Made by a program: the position numbers and the translations under genes
In this document: positions 12,050 through 23,354 of the stretch, piece after piece
Position numbering within the stretch: the first letter of the stretch is position 1
Layout of the letters: every line of letters starts with the position of its first letter
The notes under the pieces: generated by a model
Seen by the model: only the letters and a program-made list of their open reading frames with translations
Told to the model about the DNA's origin: nothing
Databases searched by the model: none
Source of the DNA: Nymphaea colorata
Lineage: Eukaryota > Streptophyta > Magnoliopsida > Nymphaeales > Nymphaeaceae
DNA length: 64,000 bases
Assembly (NCBI RefSeq): GCF_008831285.2
Contig: NC_045142.1
Location: 9,782,952-9,846,951 of the forward strand
Direction: 5' to 3'

Positions 12050-13587
12050 TCAAAGACAGGATGTGTATTACTTCCAGCCGGTAGTAGCAACTCGTAAGCA
12101 AGAGGACCAATGCGCTTGATGATGCGAAAAGGGCCGACATAGCGTGGGGCAAGTTTATTGTACCCTCGTGGCCGATGATACCCTGCTTAGTGGGTTGGCC
12201 TGCATAAGTACACCCACTCATCAATGTTGTACTGCTGGTCCCGGTGTCTACGGTTGTATTGGAGTACCATGCGGTTGCGCGCTGCTGTGAGATGTGTCTT
12301 GAGATCTCCCAAAATGATGTCCCGGCAGTGGAGTTGAGTGTCCACTAACTCTTCTCTCGCTGTGTATGAAAATTCAGCTCATGAAAAATAATCTGCCCAA
12401 AGGCATGGGTGTTGCCCTGCAAAACAACGTAAGTTTCGAGGCACCTGTTTACTACCGCTGTTTGGCCATCGATCTATGGATGCTACGCCTGCTCAACTGC
12501 AACTTGAGGCCCTGTAATTGAAAATATTCCCTCCAGAAAGTGCTGATAAAGATGGGATCTCTGTCACTGGTTATCGACCTGGGCATTCAATGTAGGTTCC
12601 CAATACGATCTTGGAAGACCTGGGCTACCATCTTTGCTGAATATGGATGCGACGATGGCACGAAATGTGCATATTTTGATAGGCGGTCCACCACTACCAA
12701 AACAACAGACTTTTCCCGGAATGAGGGTAGGCCTTCTATGAGATCTAGTGATATGTCTTCCCATATAAGCTCAGGCGTGGGAAGGGGTTGAAGTAGTACA
12801 GCTGGCTTCATGGCCTCATATTTGTTCTGTTGACAGATTTCGCATCTCCTTACAAAATCGGTGATGGCTCTTTTCATCCCCGGCCAATAAAAAGTAGGTT
12901 GCAGCCGACGGTAAGTGCCCTCCAGTCCTTCATGACCAGCTGTCTACTCATTGTGGTAATGTTGTATAAGGATTTGTGGTAGAGTGGACTCGAGTGGAAT
13001 GAAGATGTGTCCGCTGCGATATATGTATGGTTATTTCCACTCATACCCATACACCTGAAGGGGATTTCGCTCCAACTCTTCCCTAATTTTTTTTTTACCG
13101 AGATGGCTCTTTCTTGTGCCTATTGAATCTCATCCCAAAAGTGAGCTTGGACTTGTGAAATTGAAAATAAGCTACTAACATGTTGGTCATGGGATTGGGA
13201 CAGCTCGTCCGCTGCCGCATTTTCTTCCCCCTTGCGATACCAGATTTTGAAATTAAAGCTCATCAATTTCAGCATCCACTTTTGCAGTGATGAAGATAGG
13301 GTGGGCTGTTGCAGGCAATGCTTCAGGCTGCAATGATCAGTTAAGACAATAAATTGTTGCCCCAGAAGATAGTGCTTCTATTTGAGGACGGCAAGGACTA
13401 TGGCGATTGCTTCTCTTTCGTATGCTGATTTATTCGCAAATGTCGGGCCCATTGCTCGGCTGAAATAAGCAATTGAGTGTTGCTATTGGCTCAGGACCGC
13501 TCCCACCCCTAAATCGGATGCATCTAACTCAACGGTAAAGGAAAGCTGAAAATTAGGCATCTGTAAAACTGGGGCTGTAGTCACTGC
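12050..13587 (-). pseudogene. Ty3/Gypsy pol: RNase H and integrase part
   Basis: Read on the minus strand from 13587: [25 protein letters not shown], the start of the RNase H-like domain with its first Asp; YFSRAMGP and AYEREAIAIV (about 13475-13405); then TAG in place of the tryptophan codon of LKWKHYL; KIWYRKGEENAAADELS (about 13240-13195), the end of RNase H. Integrase follows: zinc-finger end RRCEICQQNK (about 12850), SLDLIEGLP with the first catalytic Asp, VVDRLSKYAHF (about 12695-12665), and the C-terminal KLAPRYVGPF (about 12160-12130). Several stops make it inactive. The frame is the continuation of the reverse transcriptase at 14666-15560, from which an insertion separates it. Confidence 0.9.
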
Positions 13588-14665
13588 TAGGGGTGGGCAT
13601 CAGGCCGGGCCGGGTCGGCCCATCGGGCCTGAAGCCCGGGCCTGGCCACCAAAAGTCAAGCCCAGCCTGGCCTGTTTGGCGGGCTGGGTGCTTGTGAAGA
13701 GGGAGACGGGAACGGGAAGGGAGCAGAGAGGGAGAGGGAGAGGGGGAGCGAAGAGGGAGAGGGAGAGGGAGAGGGGGAGCGGACAGGGAGAGGAGGAGGA
13801 GAGGGAGAGGGAACCAGAGGGGGAGCGGGATCAGAGAGGGAGAGGGAGAGGGAGCAGAGATGGGAGAAGGAGACTTTATCTCTGAAGAATGGAACGATGG
13901 CGTTGCTATCGGGGGCAGGAGATGATGGATCCTCCTGATTGCTGTCGTGGTGGCCTGCGAAAACATCAGGAGAAAAACAAAAGGGCATCAGTCATTCGTT
14001 CAACTCGTGTGTTTGAGTGCAAGAGAGGTAGAGAGAAAGAGAATACCAGAAAAAGAAGAATTCCTGCTCGAGAAGAAGATGGGGAAACGAGAACGATGAT
14101 GTTGGTAGATGCTGTGGAGAGTTGGACGAAGGAAGGCGTCGCATCCTCTTCCGGTGACGTGAGGGCTGAAGATCGGTGATAATCGAGGGATGGTCGAAAC
14201 AATTGCTGCAAGGGACTCCATCTATGGAAAAGAGAGAGAAAGGGAGAGGGAAATCAAACCACAGATCTGTGAGCCTGCGAAAAGATCTGCTCTAACCCTT
14301 GCCTCCCCGTTCCATCCTTCTACGCGTAAACCTAGATTTTTTGTGACCCCACATAATCTTTTGTCTTGATTCGCCGCCTGAGCTTTCCTATCCACTCTGT
14401 GCGTCTAGAAAATTTTTCCCCATGGAGGGAAGCGAGTGGGGGACGGAGGCGGAGAGGGAACCAGAGAGGGAGAGGGAGCAGGAGAGGGAGAGGGGGAGCG
14501 GAGAGGGAGAGGGTGAGCGCCGAGCGGAGAGGGAGGCGATCGAGCCGGGGACGGAGGCCGCCCGACCGCCCGAGGCGGGAGTCGGGCCGGGCTGCCCTAT
14601 CGGGCCCAGGACCGCTGCCGGGCTAGCTTATCGGGCCCGGCCCGGGCCGGTGGCGGCCCGGCCTA
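13588..14665. mobile_element. GC-rich hAT-like nonautonomous element inside Gypsy pol
   Basis: Gypsy pol is cut exactly here. The flanks are gtcactgc (13580-13587) and gtcaccac (14666-14673), a 6/8 match that also fits the VVTT codons of the host gene, so they look like an 8-bp target duplication. The left end is TAGGGGTGGGCAT, typical of plant hAT elements, followed by AGGCCGGGCCGGG. The right end, reversed, starts TAGGCCGGGCCGCC, so it appears to lack the GGGGTGGGCAT part. Both ends share GGCC/GGGCCC-rich inverted sequence. The interior has long purine tracts of gagaggga units (13720-13860, 14440-14515). Frames inside are artefacts of these tracts; no transposase is visible. Confidence 0.72.
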
Positions 14666-15600
14666 GTCACCACCTCTTTGAGTTGTTGGAATGTTTGTTC
14701 GGCTTGAATACTCCATGCAAAACAACCTTTTCTAGTTAGGGTTGTGAGAGGCACTGGTACCAAACCGTAATTTCGAACAACTTTACGGTAGTAACCCGTG
14801 AGCCCGAGGAATGCACGCAACTTTCGTAGGTTTTTAGGTGTACTCCATTCTTCACCGTATGGACTTTTTCTTGTTCCATCTTCACCTTTCCCTGACTTAT
14901 CACATGCCCTAGATAAGAGATCTTGGGAGTGCCAAAAACACATTTAGAAAGTTTGGCGTGTAGCTTATGTCGCTGCAAAGCCACTAGAAGAGTTCGTAAG
15001 TGGTTGAGGTGTTCTCGTTTCCCCTTGATGTAAATCAAAATGTCGTCAAAGAATACCAATATGAACCTTCGCAAGAAGGGGCGAAACACCTCGTTCATCA
15101 GCGACTGAAAGATGGAAGGCGCATTCATCAGTCCAAAAGGTTTGACAATGAACTCGTAGTGCCCGTCATGCATGTGGGAAGTGGTCTTAGGAATGTCGTC
15201 CTTCACCACGCCGATTTGATGATACCCAAAGTGCAGGTCTAGTTTGAAGAAAACGCAGGAATCATACAACTCATCTAGTAAGTCTTCTACAATGGGGATC
15301 GGGTACCTGTCTTTGATAATGATGGCGTTCAACGCGCGATAGTCTATGCAGAAGCGCCAGCTTCCATCCTTTTTCTTTCGAGGGTTTCTCATTGTACTCG
15401 GCTGTAGCAATACAGTCTAGATTTGACAAGTTCGGCTCCCAGTTGTAATTCAATGTGTTGTTCATATCCCCTTTCTGGCGGCATTGCCTTAGGCGTGCTA
15501 AAAACTGACCCAAACTCCTGTAGCATTTCCTGCACTCGTTTTCTTAAACTCTTCGGAGCTGAATCGGATGTCTTTCTCTTCTGTATGTGCCTGCACTTGA
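14666..15600 (-). pseudogene. Ty3/Gypsy pol: reverse transcriptase part
   Basis: On the minus strand the sequence begins near 15560 with VQEMLQEFGSVFSTPKAMPP, the linker before reverse transcriptase, then has a frame change near 15410. Reverse transcriptase blocks follow in order: KKKDGSWRFCIDYRALN, FFKLDLHFGYHQIGV, FGLMNAPSIFQSLMNEVF and VFFDDILIY (FxDD in place of the common YxDD), then KLSKCVFGTPKISYLGHVI. After another frame change the connection domain reads LRAFLGLTGYYRKVVRNYG and AEQTFQQLKEVVT, where the hAT-like insertion starts. Gag and protease are not found upstream, so the element is 5'-truncated. Confidence 0.9.
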
Positions 15601-17230
15601 GGTATTGAACAACGAGCAGCGGACTATGCCTCGGCAGAGAGAGGGGGCTCGCAGGCCATAGCCTAATTAAGAATTTCTGGCTCTGCCCGTTGCCATAAGA
15701 TAAAAAGAAAAAAGCATAGACAAGAGCTGCATGGCAGGGGAGCCCCATTACACTGAGCACATGAAGTGTGGGGCCACACCGAACCCCGAAAAGACTCGTG
15801 TCACAACTTTGCCATAAGAGGCCGGGGGCCGCGCATTTGGTTGCCACGTGCATGTGTTGAGCAGATGTCTCGCCCTTGTTTGTCTTTATGTCAAACTCAC
15901 TGTGTGTGTGTTTTGGCTAAGAGCCTAAGAATAGGAATGGGAAGGAAGGAAGGTTTTCCATCTTCCATCTTGGCAGCGGCAAAACTAGAAAAATTTTCTC
16001 ACGGAATCTCAATTCCCGAGCTAACATAACATGTCACAGATCAATTAAACAAGAATTGATAAGAACCAATTAAACAAGAATTGGTTATGCATAGTTTGAA
16101 CCAACACAAAAGAGTCGCATCTACATTTAAATATATGAATTAGGGAAGCATGGAATCCTGTAATCAGATTTTTTAATTAACTTTGGTGGACAACTGCTAA
16201 GGGACCAGTTGTAAATGTAAGATGACTTTTCCAACCGAACTACTAGCTGTTGATCGTCTTATTAAATCGTTATTTTACTATTTTTAAGTTGCTTCACTAT
16301 ATAAGCAAGTACTTGGTTGATAGCTTATACTAAACTATGTAACTTTTTGTATTTTTAAGTTGAACAATAATCTAGGCTCTGATTTTCAAATTATATGTAA
16401 AACAGTGTGACTCGATTTAAATTGTGAAACCATATAATTACCATGTTTATTAGATCTGCACGTACCTTTCATGAACAAAACCAAGCACCCTTTTAGCGCT
16501 GAATTCCCCAGCTTTTCATATGCTTGCCCACAAAAGGTATGAAGGTCCTAAGTCTTAACTTTGGCTTGCATAAGTAGATTGTAAATTTTCTTTCCTAAAC
16601 GAAATATTCTAGCCTTTGAACGCAGTTGTCGCTGATGTTATCCAAATCAGCAGCCTAAATTGGCCAATTTGCATGTTATGTGAATTTAGTGGCAAATTGA
16701 TATCACATCATAATCAAACAAACTTCAATTTTCCAAAAAAAAAAAAGATAATATCTTGTAGTTTCACTTTTTGTGAGCTATTTGAAATATTATAACAAAT
16801 TGAAGCTTTTCATAAAAATGAGAACTAGAAACAAATTTCGCAACTGCTGTGACCCTTTTTCTGAAAATTTTACGAAATTGCATACGCAAGTCCAAAGATT
16901 TACAGGTGGGCTCAAGTCAAAATCTTTCTTTATATCTTAGCCCATATTATATATATATATATAGTATAAAATATTGGCCTAGTGAGCTTAGGTACCTTAA
17001 TTACGTTTCTAAGTCAAACAGAAAACTTTGCACTTAAAATGGACTTAGCAAAAGTATTAAGGATTGAGATGAAGTGAATTAGAGTCCCAGTTACATAAGG
17101 GACCTTCAATAAATCAGCCACAACTTTTTTTTTTGGAAAGGCATTCTTTTTTATTTTTATTTTACCTGGAGGAACCACTTTTAAATTTGAGACTTGACCT
17201 AAAACTCTCAAGGCCGTTCCCTTATCCTGA
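15601..17230. other. No gene seen
   Basis: The first 250 bases continue an open minus-strand frame to 15853 but without any domain, and its sequence is unlike Gypsy pol. From 15900 on the DNA is AT-rich, with a short (TA)n at about 16948-16964. No retroelement domain, LTR ends or splice-supported gene could be found. Confidence 0.5.
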
Positions 17231-17645
17231 GGGGCGTTTGATGGTTTAGAATTATAGTTTTAGAAACAAATTTCCACCTCAACCTAACCTGGAATTAGAA
17301 TGGCAATTCTAGATCCAAGTTTCCTTTTGAATTTGATGGTATGGAAGTTTGATTTTAGAACTAAAAATAACTAACTTATTTGATACAAAGAGAATTAAAA
17401 TTCTAGAATTCATGAACTAAAACATTCATGTTTTGTGCGCCCCAAAAGTAGATGAAAGAATTCAAGAATCTTGGAATTGTAATTCCACCCCTTGGGGTGG
17501 GATCATAATTCTAGAATTTTGATTCTCAAATGAGTCTGTAGTTCCATAATCATTGTTTTTTTGTTTGATAATGCAATTCACATTTTTTTAAAAATAAGAA
17601 TAATGATTCTAGAATTCCACTCATTCCAAGTAAGTGAAACACCCC
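17231..17645. mobile_element. MITE-like element, GGGGYGTTT ends
   Basis: The left end is GGGGCGTTTGATGG and the right end, reversed, is GGGGTGTTTCACTT, so the outer 9 bases match with one change. The 415-bp interior is AT-rich and full of short inverted attctagaatt-like words. Flanking trinucleotides are tga and tta, which do not form a clean 3-bp target repeat. The ends recall PIF/Harbinger or hAT MITEs of plants, but the superfamily is unsure. Confidence 0.5.
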
Positions 17646-17834
17646 TTATAGTTCCAATACAATTCCCAATCTTATAGTCCATAGTTCACAGAGATTTTTA
17701 TATTGATATTTTAAGGTAATTTTCTTTATTTACATATTGATGTCTCTTAAAATTTAAAAGGTTGTAATTAGTGCTCTAGAATTTTCTGACTCCACTTATC
17801 GGTCAGACAAAGTCTCAATGTTTAGACTAAGAAC

Positions 17835-18134
17835 CTATGTCACTAGGGTGCGGCAACCCTGGTGATGCACCCGTGTCAACGCTCCCAAATTTATTAAAAA
17901 AAATAAACTCAAGTAACGTGGTGCAGGTTGGGTGCGAGTGCGACCCAGATTCGCACCCAACTTGCACCACGTTACTTGAGTTTATTTTTTTTAATAAATT
18001 TGATATTATTAATATATAATAATGATAAATTATTAATAATAATAAATATTCTTACCACACCGCGGCACCTAAATTTTTTGAGATGTACTGCATCAGCACC
18101 TGCATCTGCACACACGCACACCTTGGTGACATAG
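17835..18134. mobile_element. Mutator-like MITE, copy 1 (300 bp)
   Basis: The ends are CTATGTCACTAGGGTGC and, reversed, CTATGTCACCAAGGTGTGC. Flanks ctaagaac and cgaagaac agree at 7 of 8 bases, consistent with an 8-9 bp target duplication. Copy 2 at 45718-46191 shares the ends, the inner gtgcgac--agattcgcaccca block and the aataaatattctt block. Copy 1 differs in having a long hairpin in the middle. No coding capacity. Confidence 0.72.
17886..18002. repeat. Long near-perfect hairpin inside MITE copy 1
   Basis: The arms are 17886-17937 and 17951-18002, each 52 bases, separated by a 13-base spacer. They pair at 51 of 52 positions; the only mismatch is g versus a in the gtgcaRgttggg part. Both arms include the eight-base A or T run and the caaatttatt end. 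Transcribed RNA would form one long stem, as MITE-derived siRNA or miRNA precursors do. Confidence 0.92.
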
Positions 18135-18978
18135 CGAAGAACGCCAATGACTAAACTGGTTAGCTCACCACACGAACGCTCCTGAGTGAAATATGTCTCT
18201 CTCACTCCGGTGCACATCAAACGATGGAAGCATCCAAAACTCTTCTCCGAATTAAAAAGGTCTTCCCTTTCCTCTCTTCTTCTCTTCCAATGAGAGATGC
18301 CAACTGTCCAGGAGCTTTTGGTTGTGGAGCGAGCATAACTTGTCCTTGGACCAAATGTCTCCTAGAAAATTTAAAACCTCCAAGTTTTTTATTTCCCCCG
18401 AGTTTGTATTTGAATCAGGAGACGCATATTTTGAGCACTAATTTGCTAATGAATATGCTCAATATAAGTGTGAACCTCAAATTTATAGTAGTTGCTTTGC
18501 ATGTACGACTAACATGGACCATTTAATTTCGCTTAGGGTCTGATAAGTTGCAAGAACATCATTGTTAATTGTGATTGTTAGTCATATATGTCAATGGCTT
18601 AACACAATCGTTGGTACGTTGTAGTAAATCAGAATTTTTTTTCATAAAATACTAAATATATAATTAACAAATTTTCAATTGACCAGAGACAAGTTACCCG
18701 AAATGAGTTTCATAGGGTGTATGCCACACAAAGTCTAAAATTATCAAGGAAGAAGAGGAACTAAGACTCTTGATCAAATCAAAGTCTTAGTCTGCAGCAA
18801 TTTGGCAGGCACACCCCTTTCCATAGATCTTGTGACTCGGTTGAAAATCTTGGAATCCTTTTCTTTTTGAATTTATGGCTGATATTTTTTTTTCCATCAT
18901 TGACTCAAATATATACCTACTCTAATATAAGATTATCTGGATTTGTGATCCAAAACATTTTCAAATCTAGATCGTATC
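18135..18978. other. Unassigned AT-rich spacer
   Basis: Between two MITEs. A 100-codon open frame at 18224-18526 on the plus strand has no domain, homologous motif or splice context that I recognise, and I do not call it a gene. No other structure seen. Confidence 0.4.
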
Positions 18979-19430
18979 TAGGGATGTCAATATATCATAT
19001 TTGAATAGGATATTCGACCACACCAATCCAAAAAAAAAAAATCAGATATGAAAAAAATTTAATATCTGATTAAAAAATGGGATCTGGTTCAAATTTAAGA
19101 AATGACATCGAACAAATTCGGATATACATAAATATCCGATCGGATATAGATACGAACCATGCGAGATATATATATTTTTAAACAAATATCCTATATCTAA
19201 GGATATCCGATTCTGAGAATAGGCAAAATTCTGTTCAAAATTCAGATTCAGATTTGGATATGAATATACAAATAAGTTCAGATAGATTCAGATTATGAAA
19301 TTGGTTTTGGGACTTGCATTCAGATATGAGTTTTCTTCAAATGTGAATTTGAATCTAAATACCTAAATATTCGAGAAAGCGGATATGATTAAAAGTATAT
19401 TTGATTCGAATACGATCCATTGACATCCTT
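18979..19430. mobile_element. hAT-like MITE, AGGGATGTCAAT ends
   Basis: The left end is TAGGGATGTCAATAT and the right end, reversed, is AAGGATGTCAATGGATC. The interior is made of repeated ggatatccgat, ggatatga and gattcag words on both strands, as in AT-rich hAT MITEs of plants. The flanking octamers atcgtatc and gatgtgca do not match, so the target duplication has decayed or the ends are a few bases off. Confidence 0.55.
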
Positions 19431-20231
19431 GATGTGCATCAAAGTCGTTGTTGTGACGTAGCTTCGATGGAAGGGAAAAAAATGAATCAACCTTTCAGTT
19501 GTCTCAATTATTTTTGGTATTGAAAGATCATCGAGACTTCACTTTCGGACTCTCTCCACCGGCCGACCACATTTCTCCGTCACAGTCTTCACTGTCATCC
19601 TACCCAGGAGCTCGCATTCTCAAGAAGAGCAGATGTTCTGAATCCACAGAACATCATCCTCGTCAGAAATTCAAGCAATTCATGTTGTTACAAGTACGTG
19701 TTTATGTCATTTTATTCAGTTTGACTTCAACGGGTAATAATTAATTTGAAGAGCCTATATATCAAAGAAGTAAGAATAATTCGTGAGTAGTTGTAAGGTA
19801 GAAATGAATGTATTTGTTGACAGATGAGTTAGTGGTGAAAATAGAAATGAAAGGGAAGGTCAAAGTCCCACTGGGGGAAGTTCCCTGGGTCGCCGGCCAC
19901 CGCCCCTCTCACGTCAGGAATGATTCTTCCAACTCCTTATAGAACAGCTGCTTCCAACTCCGCCTCCTCCCTTCTCTCCGTCTCTCTTATTTTTAAAACT
20001 TTTTTTTATATTTTAAATATTTGTCTGTAAATTAAGTTAAGACCCAATAATAAAAGATGTACAGGACAGATTATTTAATGGCCGTCACATAAGGTGTCGG
20101 CACTTCATTGGACTTTCTAGCAAAACAAAAATTTTTTAATAGTTAAAACTGCGATGCACTGCAATTTATGAGAATTGAGAAAACTTATTGGTGGCTTCCA
20201 ACGTGGAACTTGATTTTGCAGGAAATAAACA

Positions 20232-20297
<66 letters not shown>
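20232..20297. repeat. (TA)n microsatellite
   Basis: An uninterrupted TA tract of about 65 bases. Any short frame running through it is an artefact of the repeat. Confidence 0.97.
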
Positions 20298-20303
<6 letters not shown>

Positions 20304-20933
20304 GGCATAAATGGAAACCCCCTCCAAAGAATTTAAAACTATATCAATCTTTGGAGGATTTTGGCTGAAAGTACCAACAATTCAACTTTTGATGTGCCTA
20401 TATTTGCCCCACCATAAAGTACAACAATTTCTGGCATAATTTTACTTCAATTTGAGGAAATAAAATAATGATTTAGAAACCAATATTTGATGCATTGTGA
20501 GTAATCGATTTTAATATCTTCAATTTTTCTTGTTATATATCTAAAGTGATGTGATTTGAAACTAGTTATTCAAAATTATGATAATAAAAAAATTAGCTTA
20601 TACTAAATTGGTATTCATATGCGTCCTAGTATGTCCATGTGGATTATTCCTCCTGATCAGTTACAAATCTCATCGACCATAAGAGAATTATGTGCATTTG
20701 ATGTCTAAGTGGAAGCTTTTAAAGCTAAGGCTGAAGACTTCTTCAAATCCTATTTAAACCATCATAACTTTGACGGTTACGTAAATGTCCCAAAATTTGG
20801 ACCCATTCCATTTAGTGATGTGGTGGTTGGATTCATATTCACGTGAGCAACTCATGGATTTGGAACCTCCTTAATCCGCCTCTGCCAGGAGTTTCAAATT
20901 CATTAACAAGAATATTAATATGTTGGTATTTTA

Positions 20934-21193
20934 TGAATCTACCTCAATCTTTAAAACAGATTCACAGAATAATAACACAATATATGTATTACTAAATGCA
21001 CTAGCATGGAACATTCCATAATAGGAAAACCAACACAATTTTTAATGAATTTCTTCGGAAGATTAAAACAGGTTCATAAAGTGCTATATTCAATTGTCTC
21101 ATGAATCTGCTCAAATCTTTAAGATAAATTCATGAAACAATGTTTCCTATTATCCTATGAATCTACTCTAATCTTTGAAACAGATTTACGATT
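20934..21193. repeat. Dispersed imperfect repeats of a tgaatct...agattca word
   Basis: Similar words occur at about 20934, 21043, 21111 and 21164: tgaatct or tgaattt, then an aatcttt-like core, then acagattca, acaggttca, or taaattca. Each is itself partly palindromic. Spacing is irregular (about 50 to 110 bases), so this is not a simple tandem array. Confidence 0.5.
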
Positions 21194-22745
21194 TGCAGAT
21201 GGTCAGGATGAAGATCAGCCAAATACATTGCATGCCCAATCCGCTAAACTTTGTCATATTTGATCCCCCAGATTTGGGGATCTTTTCAAGAGAGAGAGAG
21301 AGAAAAAAAATCTTTCTGGGTAGATTATTGGCTAATAATTGATGACAACATAAAAATCGATTTAAAAAATGGAAAGAGAAAATATCTTTAGATTTTTACA
21401 AGCTTTCAACAAGAAATAGTTGGTGGTCTGCATATTTGCAGAGTCCACTTGATGCTAAAAGACATGAACCAGAGCTATAAATGGACCTTGCAAGGTTTGG
21501 ATCTTTTTGTACCGAAGGTGATCGCGTACATTAAAAAGTACATCGCGTATTCTTTAATAGGCTAAACAGCACCTGGATCCAACCCAAAACCCAATTTCAC
21601 AGTGGAGGCACCCTTCATCCTTCTGCCGCTTACCTACGAATAGAAATCCGATCCAATGCTTGGATCTTGGGTTTGATTCGGAAAACGTTTCAATTTTCAC
21701 ATCCACTCTATGTTGGACTTGGTGATTCCGAGATCCAATCCAATTCCGAGACATATAGTTAACTTACATCTGCCATTGCCCCAAATTAAGGCCACAATGC
21801 TGGCTGCTGGCTACAATACAAGATATATAATCTTTAGTGGCGTTCTTTCTTCACCGGCTTACGCCGAAGAAAGTCGCGACTCGTCGGTAAATCCCTTCAG
21901 TGACGAGGTGCCCGGACGACATAACATAAATGGAACATGTGTGGTAGTGCTAATGTCTCATTTTGCTGATCAAACTAAGCTGGACATGGTTTCAATCACA
22001 GAAATGGTGTGCAGTCTGTACCACATATAAGTGAGATAAGAGTGCAATTTCCCCTGTTATCCCACTTTTTCTGGAAATGGACCACTTTCAGCTAGCAAGA
22101 AGATGTGAAGAAAGACTAATTATTGGGAGCATAGACTTAGCTGTTTGATCCACCCAAGTGGCTGCCACCAAACATCAAGGAAAAAGACTCCCAAGAGTAG
22201 ACGGGGGAGGGGGGGACCTCTAGAACATTCCAAGGCAGGGCCATAAATATGTTGGATCTCCGGACCAGCCTATGTGGGTCCAGATCTAGGCCGTAGATTT
22301 ATGGATCTCATAGCTACTGGTCCAAGCCAGTGGCTGCAGATCTGAACGGGACATTTTCTGGACATGATCTTGGTTGGCCTCTGCTTTGTTATCCGACACC
22401 ATGTTCGTACAGGTTGAAAAGAAACCAAGGCTATCTTCTTCTTCAAAAACTCGCTTCTCTTCTTCTTCAAATTGTTTCCTTTCCTTGATCCAGTAACATT
22501 AATTAAGAACCGCTTCATGCATGCAAAGGAAAAGAGGAGGAAGTCTCAAAGAGCGAGCTTGTGAAGCTGTCGATCAACTTATCGAGTGCTCGAACCGAGT
22601 ACGATTGCATTGATCATGAACAGTTCAATTAAGTGTTCTCATTTTAACGGCGTAAAAAAAAAGGTTAGATACACCGGCGTCCTGCAAACAAGTAAGGATG
22701 AATTGTTACGCTTGAAATGTAAAAAAATTTTAGTTACTTTTTTTT

Positions 22746-22790
22746 CTCTCTCTCTCTCTCCCTTTCTCTCTCTCTCTCTCTTTCTTTCTA
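22746..22790. repeat. (CT)n microsatellite
   Basis: A CT-rich tract with a few interruptions; a second short one lies at about 22893-22943. Confidence 0.9.
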
Positions 22791-23170
22791 AAGCTTATAT
22801 TTTACGAAGATGATCTTTCCTAGCGCCGAAAGTTACGGTGGTACAAGGCCATTGATTATAGTCAAGCCCCGTAACAATAAGAACACGCATAATCTCTCTC
22901 TCTCTCATTAAACTTTTCATTTTGTCGTCTCTCTCTCTAGATTCTCTCACTTATTGTATTCATTTCTTTCTGCATGAAGGGCGCTTAGAAGAAGAGGGGA
23001 GGTGGATTTGAACTGTCTAAAACAATGAGAAGGTAAGAGATTCCCCATATCAACAGCAAAGGAGGAACACGCATTGCTGCTGGGTCAGATGCAGGACAAA
23101 GGTGCAGAGAGTTAAAAGGCCATTTACTTATATAATCTACGCCACACATTTCCTTCCACCCTCATCTAGT

Positions 23171-23262
23171 CATCTTTAAAAATTGCTAATAAATAAAAGG
23201 TATTCAAACTTCTGCTCATCTTTAAAAATTGTTAATAAATAAAAGGTATTCAAACTTAGCTT
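23171..23262. repeat. 46-bp tandem duplication
   Basis: Two adjacent copies begin with catctttaaaaattg at 23171 and 23217. They differ at only one or two positions, so the duplication is fairly young. Confidence 0.9.
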
Positions 23263-23277
23263 GAGCTGTTTCAGGCT

Positions 23278-23279
<2 letters not shown>

Positions 23280-23352
<73 letters not shown>
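23280..23352. repeat. (TA)n microsatellite
   Basis: An uninterrupted TA tract of about 72 bases, directly after the 46-bp duplication. Confidence 0.97.

Positions 23353-23354
<2 letters not shown>

Noticed and set aside
13656-14739. Several open frames on both strands inside the GC-rich insertion
   Set aside because: They follow the GAGAGGGA repeats and give Arg/Glu- or Ser/Pro-rich translations on both strands at once, as expected for a repeat and not for a protein.
20168-20368. 66-codon frame with an Ile-Tyr repeat
   Set aside because: It is the translation of the (TA)n tract.
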